DNA from: CAVOGJ01 sp963695405
GTDB lineage: Bacteria; Planctomycetota; Planctomycetia; Pirellulales; Pirellulaceae
Direction: 5' to 3'
Length of the DNA: 64,000 nt
Assembly: GCA_963695405.1 (NCBI GenBank)
Contig: CAVOGJ010000009.1
Location: 495,542-559,541, forward strand
Position numbers and translations under genes: made by a program. The notes below the pieces were generated by a model that was given only the letters and a program-made list of their open reading frames with translations, searched no databases and had not been told where the DNA came from. Below, one piece after another: positions 57,993 to 64,000 of this stretch (positions are counted from its first letter, which is position 1; the number at the start of each line of letters is the position of its first letter).

Positions 57993-59773
57993 TTACCCGG
58001 TCCGACCCGGAAAAGGTCGCGATCCGGCCGGCTTTGTTCGGGCTGTATTGGCGACCAAGTTAGCCACCTTGTCCCACATCGTTCGACCCCGTCCTTCATC
58101 AAAGTAGCGATCCGGATATCGGACAATCTTGGCGTCCGCTGACAACTCGAATCCATCCAGAACGATTCGCGACGCCTCCCGCATCGTGGCTTGGGTCCGC
58201 TGGACAACGACGTCGATATCTTCGGCCGGTGATTCGACCAGTATTGCGTCATGCACCGGACAACAAACACCGATTGCAGCCTCGGTCGCCAGGCTACATG
58301 CCAGCCGCATCATTTCGGCCCCGTTGGCTTGCATTGGAAAGTTTGCCAGTGATCGTGGATTCGCCGCCGAGGTTGTGTGCAGCCGCCAACCAAAGACCGT
58401 TTGCATGTAGCCTTGTAGCATCGCGACGTCGACTTGCTCTTGCGACCATTTCCAGAACCGCGGGTAGGTTTCGCGGTGGGCACTTAGCAAATTGCGTGCA
58501 AACGCCACGGTTTTGTTGAGCGAGCCGGCTGAGCCCCTATTTCGGTCATACCGTACTGGACCGCCAGGGCACACACTTTGAATTGGCCACGTGCGACCGG
58601 ATGGCTTGCCTTGCTCGCGGATTGGGGGACCGCCCTGGCTTGCTTCGCAAATGCTAAGTAAGGGTCGCCAGACCGATAGGCTTCTACCATGGCCCGGTCA
58701 CCGGACAAGGCTGCAGCAATTCCAAGTTCTTGTTGTGCCCAGTCAACGTAGGCGATTGCCCAGCCGGCCGGCGGTTTGATGAGTCCCCTGAGCCAAACGG
58801 AGGGACCGAAGATGAACTTGCTGTTTGAGGGTTGGTTTCGCCCGGTCTTGCTTGCAAACGGAGACAACAAGCAGCGATTGCGGCCGTCCGACCCGCAACC
58901 GCCAGTTTTTCAAGCCGCAACTCTGACAGGCTATGTCGCAGCTCCCGTAAGGGCGAAACGGCCGGGTATCGACGAGCTTGCTGACAAAAGTGTCGTCGTC
59001 CAATGCCAGCCGGCCGGACTCGGTTCTTGGCCACGGTATCCCATTTCGTGCAAGCCAGCCGGCGAACCGATCTTGCTTGAACGTTTGCCCGTCGAAGACT
59101 CCAAAGTCCGCGTCGATGTCCGCGATCAACCGGTCCTTGATTTCCGACCAATTCGCCCGGAATGTATCGAGCATATTCGCGTCGATCGGAACACCCGTGT
59201 GTTCCATACGCCCCACGGCCGTCATGTAGCGACCCCGGAGTAGGGCACGGGGCAAGTCGATCGAAGACCACATTGCCGGCAGCAGGCGAGCCAACGCGTC
59301 GACGTCGCTTTGACAGTAGTCCAGTAGGTCCCCCCGCTCTTGTGCGGTGTAGGGTCCGCCCCGCATCGCCAGTTCCCGCATTTCTTGTTTCTCGGCCGAT
59401 CCGATCGAGTCCAAACCGAAGTGAGCCAACGCCCCCACAAGGCCCTGCCCCGCCACGGTATCGAGCCCGTTTGTCAGGTTGCGAAATTCGACATACAGGT
59501 CAAGTACCCGCAAAGGCAGCCCCCAACCCAACGCCAAGAAGCATGACCACTCGGCCGGCGAATAGTAGGCCACTACCAACGTCCTATCGTCGACTGCGAA
59601 CGGTGGTCGACTGAGTTTTTCGAGCTCGTGTGAGAAGATGCGGATAAGTTGGCCCGAATGAAACTCTCTCGCGACAAGGCAAACGACATTCGGCCGTTCG
59701 CCCGCCGCGCGGAGAATTCAAAGTCGATCAACCAAACCGCATCAAAGGAGTGATGCAATTCGGTCACGGTCAC
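57993..59773 (-). pseudogene. DNA polymerase I-like protein, multiply frameshifted
   Basis: The gene is spread over at least four frames in order. The N-terminus from a GTG at 59773 (MTVTELHHSFDAVWLIDFEF, exonuclease motif I) overlaps the previous gene's stop as GTGA. The 3'-5' exonuclease part follows (LLDYCQSDVDALARLL), then polymerase motif A (AYVDWAQQELGIAAALSGD), motif B (RGQFKVCALAVQYGM) and motif C (VCCPVHDAILVESP). Frameshifts lie near 59690, 58955, 58890 and 58540. Almost no stop codons other than those caused by the shifts are seen. It resembles the Pol A family carried by phages and integrative elements. Confidence 0.8.
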
Positions 59774-60343
59774 GCCTCGCCACGAAGCGACTTCAGGATC
59801 GGGTGGTTGTAATTGTCAATAAACCGATTCTCGAAACTGAGTTTCAAGAGCTCTTGAAACGTCAGATCGGGCCACTCCGGATCTGGGATATCTCCCGTGG
59901 CACGAACCACGTCATATCGGCCACTTTGCATGTTTGACGACACGCAGACCCGGTTCAGTCGACGGCCAGGTCCGCCGCCGCCGCCATGGACTCATGCCAT
60001 TGGTTCGATCGACCATCGGGACCAGGTAGCCGTACCGGCCATAGGAACGCGTCACCATGTCGAGTGACCGCCGTCAGCAACCGCACGGCCACAACGTGGC
60101 CGGCGCGTCCCGCATTTCTGGGGAAACGAGATAGGCTTCGTTTCGCTGTGACTGGTCGAAAAAAAGCCCGGTGTCGAGCCGGTAGGCTTCATCGGGGTGA
60201 ACACGAACGAAAACGTGCTTATTCGGCTTGTCACACGGCACGGAAGTAAGAACCTTCTCGACGCCAAAGGACGTCGTACCCGTAATTCGGAGAGATTCCG
60301 GGTCGAAGGGGTTTGGTCCGTTCTGATTCGCATTTGTAGACAC
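59770..60343 (-). pseudogene. Conserved element protein, two frameshifts
   Basis: From a GTG at 60343 (AGGAAG upstream): PNPFDPESLRITGTTSFGVE, HVFVRVHPDEAYRLDTGLFF and NEAYLVSPEMRDA. After a shift near 60095 it continues VAVRLLTAVTRHGDAFLWPV and RLPGPDGRSNQWHESMAAAA; after another near 59955 it continues GRYDVVRATGDIPDPEWPDL and TFQELLKLSFENRFIDNYNH to a stop at 59770. The pieces match a protein type common in integrative elements, usually next to such polymerases; function unknown. Its stop overlaps the polymerase start. Confidence 0.7.
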
Positions 60344-60395
60344 TGGGTTCACTTCCTGAGCAATGGGTTTGGGAACGTTCGAACGGTCAGCGCGA

Positions 60396-60646
60396 TCAAC
60401 GGTCGGCCTGGGTGAATCGTTCACCGAGGTCGTCCCCCCCCCCGTGAGAAAACGTCGACTTACGGAGATCCGGGCAACTGGCTTCGATCCAGCGGTCGAT
60501 AGCAACCAAATCCCATCGCCGTATGCACAATGCGAACCGAGCGAGGCATCGCCCCCCGGTCATCCATCCGATAAATGTGGGCGGTAGGCGCCGCAACGTT
60601 CCGCCACGTCATCCACAGTGCCGAGTCGCTTTTGAGAAACGCTCAT
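60396..60646 (-). pseudogene. Excisionase-like HTH protein, frameshifted
   Basis: ATG at 60646 with GGGAG upstream: MSVSQKRLGTVDDVAERCG, then in a second frame HIYRMDDRGAMPRSVRI, then in a third IRRWDLVAIDRWIEASCPDL. Put together this is a MerR/excisionase-type winged HTH of about 75 residues (DVAE...YRMxDxGxMP...RW...IDxW). Two single-base shifts, near 60585 and 60535, break it. A protein of this kind would direct excision with the integrase. Confidence 0.65.
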
Positions 60647-60709
60647 CAATTACTCCCAAAAAAGAATGCTGGCGAGGCTAGATGTCGCCAGTGGTGGGGA
60701 GTAGACGAG

Positions 60710-60748
60710 ACAAAGTCGGAGGCAAGCCGTCAGCACGTCCGACTTTGT
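60710..60748. repeat. Perfect 11 bp inverted repeat
   Basis: ACAAAGTCGGA and TCCGACTTTGT are separated by 17 bases. The second arm touches the stop codon of the small leftward gene at 60748. On the + strand six T follow shortly after. Terminator-like in either direction, or a protein-binding palindrome. Confidence 0.7.
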
Positions 60749-60945
60749 TATGACTTTTTTCGTTTTAGTCGCTCAAGGCCGGATTCTGTTCGGGAGTCGC
60801 CACCAACGTTGTCCACGATTTTATGGCGACGAAGATACGACATGGCTCCCCTGAATCGTGTGTCGTAAGTTAGTCGACAGTCCCCCGCGAGTTGTTTTCC
60901 TTTTCGACGTTTGTCTTTCCAATCATGCCCGCCTCTTCCATGCAT
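60748..60945 (-). CDS. 65-residue basic protein
   Basis: MHGRGGHDWKDKRRKGKQLA, GDCRLTYDTRFRGAMSYLRR, HKIVDNVGGDSRTESGLERL and a KRKKS end. GGAG lies about 10 bases before the ATG. Very basic, so probably nucleic-acid binding. Unbroken, unlike its neighbours. No family recognised. Confidence 0.5.
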   Translation of the reverse strand: MHGRGGHDWKDKRRKGKQLAGDCRLTYDTRFRGAMSYLRRHKIVDNVGGDSRTESGLERLKRKKS

Positions 60946-60995
60946 TGCATATCAGCTCCGAGTCATAAAGGTGCACAAACTCTGCTGACTCACCC

Positions 60996-61824
60996 TCAGT
61001 AGCGCCTTGCGATGGTCAAGGTCGCCGGCGACACTCGGTGAGACTTGTTCGCGGCGAGAATCTTCACGACATCGGGGTCTCGCGAAGATTTACCGCCACG
61101 CTCAAGTCGCCGGGCAATTTTCACAAGCTGAGCGGCAACCGCTGCGTAGCCCTCAGCCTGCGTGGCGTACGCGCTTCGCTTTGATATGGCCTCGATGTGC
61201 TCCCACGCTAGACGCAACCAAGGTTTGAGCATTCGGAATCGCGGCTCATCAGACCTGTCGGCGTGACTCAACCACAACGCAAGGCGCCACTCCGCAATTC
61301 CGTGTTCCCTGGTGTCCGACAGCAAGAGCCGACACGTTTCTCGGAGCTCCGGGCTGACACCCTGGTAGTCGCGGATATCATTTGCCATCTCGCGGAGTTT
61401 CTGCCCTTCTTCACGAAGGGCCTCATGGGTGAGCGATACGGCGCTCCGGCGACGGCCTCATCAGTCAACTCGCAAATTCGAATTTTGCGTTTCACCTCAA
61501 GAAGGCAGGAAATTAGCTCTTGTGGAGTTGGGAAGCCACGAAACTCGGGCCTCGTCCCCAAGAAAGAAGAGCATGAGACGCATCGATTTCTCGCTCGATG
61601 TCGCCCCACGAAGGTGATTCCGGGGCGTCATTGGGCCTGAGAAACCTGAGCACTTCCAGACAAAAATTGTCCGGCTCAAAAAACTTCCAATTCTGGCGAA
61701 GACCACGGTTGTTGCAAATGACACCCTCGCCTGTTTGCCGGACTCGCGAGTTTTCTAGCTCGCAATGCGTCCTTGAGACCGAGCGGGTCCGCCGGCCATT
61801 GGATCCGGTCGGTTGCTTCATCAT
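60996..61824 (-). pseudogene. Hypothetical element gene in fragments
   Basis: Coding-like pieces follow each other in different frames. They run from NWKFFEPDNFCLEVLRFLRP and SWGDIEREIDASHALL, through TPQELISCLLEVKRKIRICE and LTDEAVAGAPYR, to EGQKLREMANDIRDYQGVSP. The last part is intact from ATG 61388 to the stop at 60996 (WRLALWLSHADRSDEPRFRM, RLAWEHIEAISKRSAYATQA). At least three single-base shifts are needed. The product would be a mostly helical soluble protein of unknown function. The intact 3' piece (60996-61388) could be translated on its own. Confidence 0.5.
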
Positions 61825-61829
61825 TCGTT

Positions 61830-62320
61830 AGCCGGTCCACGGGAATTACGACTGTTCCGCTTTCCGATGAGCGTATCGGAAAATTACGTCCGTCTCTCGT
61901 TCTCAAGGGCGACACATTATTCCTCCCCGTGGGTCGCGAATCGGTTTAAAGGGGGTCACCGAAGTGGCTCGGAGCGATATGCAGGTACGCCGGGCCACCA
62001 GAACAGGCCGCCGCCGTCGCGCGGCACCTTGAAGACAGCTTATCAACGCAAGGCGTTTTGTCACTAGGGCTTTTGACGTGTCCCGTGGGCTGGGCCGAGA
62101 GGTCGTTTTCTGGCGGCAGGGTCGCCGCCAGGCCATTGGCCGGCGACTGCAGCTCGTCGGGCCGGTAGGGTCAAGCGGACCTGCACCACTGTGATTCTCC
62201 GAGGCAGGCCCAACCTGCAGAACGGCTTTGCGATTACCGCGCAGCTAAATTGATGCCAATAACGTGTCAAAAAGACATGATGTGAACGGCTTAGCACCCG
62301 CAACCCGTCTTCTCCCGCGT
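61830..62320. other. About 490 bases without a clear gene
   Basis: It separates the leftward element genes from the rightward DUF1257 set. On the minus strand around 61950-62050 the composition is weakly coding-like (LFWWPGVPAYRSEPLR), perhaps a gene remnant. No tRNA or att repeat recognised. Confidence 0.4.
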
Positions 62321-62326
62321 TTGGGG

Positions 62327-62348
62327 GCCGCTTCGCCGCGGCTTTTTT
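62327..62348 (+). terminator. Short hairpin with T6 tract
   Basis: GCCGC, loop TTCGCC, GCGGC, followed by six T. It lies 35 bases before the DUF1257 start codon, so it would end a rightward transcript arriving from the left, or act in attenuation of the DUF1257 operon. Confidence 0.5.
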
Positions 62349-62382
62349 CATCACCTATCACCCAACAAGAAGGAAACGTTTC

Positions 62383-62771
62383 ATGAGTCACGTCGTCACC
62401 ATCGCAACCCAGGTCCGCGACGCCGCCGCGGTCCGTGCCGCCTGCCAGCGGCTCCAGCTGGAGCCACCCAGGAAGACACGTTCCGCCTTTTTGCCAACCA
62501 GGCGACGGGCCTGGGCGTGCGGCTCCGTGGCTGGAAATTCCCTGTTGTCTGCGAGCTGCCCACGGGCACCCTGAGTTTTGACAATTACGGCGGCCGCTGG
62601 GGGCACCAGGATCGGCTGGGTGAGTTCCTCCAAGCCTACGCAGCGGAGAAGACCCGCATCGAGGCCCGCCGCAAGGGTTACGCGGTCACGGAGCAGCGAC
62701 TCGCAAATGGCAGCATTCGGTTGACCATTCAGGTAGGTGTGGGTTCCGCAGGAACGGGAGGTGTCGCATGA
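62383..62771 (+). pseudogene. DUF1257 family protein, one frameshift
   Basis: ATG with AAGAAGGAAAC upstream: MSHVVTIATQVRDAAAVRAA and CQRLQLEPP. A one-base shift near 62465 follows, then QEDTFRLFANQATGLGVRLR, GWKFPVVCELPTGTLSFDNY, GGRWGHQDRLGEFLQAYAAE and RLANGSIRLTIQVGVG. This is the small ycf35-related DUF1257 protein, typically next to DUF2997 and a Ycf46-like AAA protein in planctomycetes and cyanobacteria. Its role is unknown. Its stop overlaps the DUF2997 ATG (ATGA). Confidence 0.8.
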
Positions 62772-62965
62772 CCGAGAAGATTATCGAGGTGATCGTCAAG
62801 CCGGATGGTCAGATCGAGCTGACCGCGCGAGGCTTCGGAAGTGCCTGCCAGAAGGCCACCCTCTTCCTCCGCCGTGCCCTGGGCCTTGTAAACGAGGAGA
62901 AGCTCACCCAGGAGTATTACCAGGCAGCGCACGCGGAATCTCAGCGTGTCCAGAATGGCGACTAG
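62768..62965 (+). CDS. DUF2997 family protein
   Basis: 65 residues: MTEKIIEVIVKPDGQIELTA, RGFGSACQKATLFLRRALGL, NEEKLTQEYYQAAH. It matches the small DUF2997 family that accompanies DUF1257. Translationally coupled to the gene before. The first tandem repeat of the following array begins inside its last codons. Confidence 0.85.
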   Translation: MTEKIIEVIVKPDGQIELTARGFGSACQKATLFLRRALGLVNEEKLTQEYYQAAHAESQRVQNGD

Positions 62966-63270
62966 GCACCGAGGACGTGACCACCTTCGCTGAGGGCCGT
63001 TCTTATTTACAGAAATAAGCACGCGTCCGCCGCAGGAGTGTGATCGCCCACAAAGTGATCCGCTGACTAGGCATCGTGGTCGTGACCACCTTCGCTGGGG
63101 GCTTAGCTTAATTACAGAAATAAGCATGCGTCCGCACCGTGTGTGATCGCCTACAAAGTGATCCGCTGACTAGGCATTGTGGTCGTGACCACCTTCGCTG
63201 GTGGCATTGCTTATTTACAGAAATAAGAATGCTTGCAAACCGACGGCAATCGCCTACAAAGTGATCCGCT
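62960..63270. repeat. Three tandem 103-105 bp repeats with conserved hairpins
   Basis: Copies start at 62960, 63065 and 63168, each with GACTAGGCA at the head. Each has GTGACCACCTTCGCTG (in copies 2 and 3 preceded to give the palindrome GGTCGTGACC). Next comes CTTATTTACAGAAATAAG (a 7 bp stem with ACAG loop; copy 2 has one mismatch), then ATCGCCTACAAAGTGATCCG near the end. The segment between hairpin and tail varies most. The array fills the space between DUF2997 and the AAA gene. There are no unique spacers, so it is not a CRISPR. Confidence 0.9.
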
Positions 63271-63372
63271 GACGGCACCTCTCGCCGTTCACACTTACGC
63301 TGTGTTTTGTGCACGTAGGAGAACGGACAGTCAGTATTCTCATTCCCTTCATCACTTTTTCAGGAGACCCAC

Positions 63373-64000
63373 CATGACACTCCAGGAGCGTTTCGCGGAG
63401 CTGGTCCGCGCATTCTTTTTCCGGCATCTGGATTCAGAGTCAAGAACACGAGGATGCTTTGGTTGAAATCGCCCCCCTCTGCCAGCGGGAGGACTGGCAA
63501 CTGGCTGTCTGGGATGTGGACCAGGGGTTCCGCCCCCGCAGCGTCCCCGAACACCACCGCTGCCCAGGAAGAGGGGGCGGCTGAGCAGGATCCGCTTTCC
63601 GTGCTCCGCCCTCTGCCGGCACTGTCGCCGCCGGGGACCACGGGCATTCTCGTCTTGCAGAACTTCCATCATTTCCTTCGCAACGCGGATCGTCCAGGCG
63701 GTGGCGCATCAGATCCACCTGGGGAAGCAGCGGCGAGAACTTCCTGGTCATCCTCAGCCCCGTCCTGCAGCTGCCCGTGGAATTGGAAAAGCTGTTCGTG
63801 GTGCTGGAACACGAGCTCCCGGGGCGTGAGCAGTTGCTCGAAATCGCTCGCGCCATCGCCACGGAGGAAGGCGAACTGCCGGCCGGTACCGAGCTGGAAC
63901 GTGTCCTGGATGCTGCTGCAGGGTTGACGAGGTACGAGGCGGAGGAGGGTGCATTCAGCCTCAGCCTGGTCCGGGAAGGTCGCATCCGGCCCGACGTAGT
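63373..64000 (+). pseudogene. Ycf46-like AAA protein, N-terminal part, frameshifted and cut by window end
   Basis: ATG with AGGAG upstream: MTLQERFAELVRAFF. In other frames it continues with EHEDALVEIAPLCQREDWQL, AVWDVDQGFRPRSVPEH, then DPLSVLRPLPALSPPGTTGI and LVLQNFHHFLRNA, then VAHQIHLGKQRRENFLVILS, VLEHELPGREQLLEIARAIA and LDAAAGLTRYEAEEGAFSLS. At least three single-base shifts. This is the N-terminal domain of the AAA protein that accompanies DUF1257/DUF2997; the ATPase domain lies beyond 64000. Confidence 0.75.

Noticed and set aside
62160..62240. Possible tRNA-like fold
   Set aside because: A short stem with a seven-base loop is present but acceptor and T-arms do not form.
62960..63270. 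CRISPR array
   Set aside because: Units of 103-105 bases share most of their length; there are no unique spacers of constant size and no cas genes.

Overview
The window looks like a chromosomal segment of a planctomycete, probably Pirellulales-like. The evidence is two DUF1559 pseudopilin-type proteins, PEP-CTERM and dockerin/PEP-CTERM exported proteins, a large FG-GAP/ASPIC-UnbV/TPR lipoprotein, an ExbB-ExbD-ExbD-VWA cluster and a DUF1257-DUF2997-AAA set. GC content is moderately high. GTG and TTG starts are common; the housekeeping sigma factor, EF-P, IF-1 and probably peptide deformylase all use them.

Layout. 1-4 kb: end of a GH57 glucanotransferase/amylase, a small membrane-protein gene with an in-frame TGA, and hflKC. 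4.3-9 kb: a leftward run led by a clear cobalamin riboswitch: pseudopilin (DUF1559), DUF4465 PEP-CTERM protein, SAM methyltransferase, then an AroE-like protein without the shikimate-dehydrogenase catalytic residues, and bioD. 9-11 kb: principal sigma factor and a long gene-free leader. 12.3-17.5 kb: an ergothioneine locus, egtD diverging from an osmoprotectant/EgtUV-type ABC transporter, a DUF427 protein and egtB. 17.5-20.5 kb: the complete EF-P lysylation module (epmB, efp, epmA). 20.6-29 kb: pseudopilin, amino acid permease, infA, an exported protein, a diaminopimelate decarboxylase homologue, a ferredoxin and an orphan DNA methyltransferase. 29-36 kb: phosphoesterase, TPR protein and the ExbB/ExbD/ExbD/VWA group. 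36-47 kb: def-fmt, pyrE, LysM-L,D-transpeptidase, rarA, a dockerin/PEP-CTERM protein and nei. 47-55.4 kb: ASPIC/UnbV-TPR lipoprotein, small conserved proteins, and a degenerate GGDEF protein with a 48-residue membrane partner.

From 55.65 kb the character changes. A tRNA-Asp carries an integrase gene running antisense into its 3' part. It is followed by leftward element genes (winged-helix protein, DNA polymerase I-like protein, a conserved element protein, an excisionase-like HTH). After 62.3 kb comes a rightward DUF1257/DUF2997/AAA set with three 103-105 bp tandem repeats. Nearly every longer gene here is broken by single-base frameshifts although conserved motifs remain, so this stretch is either a recently decaying island or locally poor sequence.

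The strongest candidates for something new are the riboswitch-led pseudopilin/DUF4465 operon (a possible cell-surface B12 capture system), the ergothioneine synthesis-plus-transport locus with an inverted binding-protein/permease fusion, and the hairpin-bearing tandem repeats before the AAA gene.
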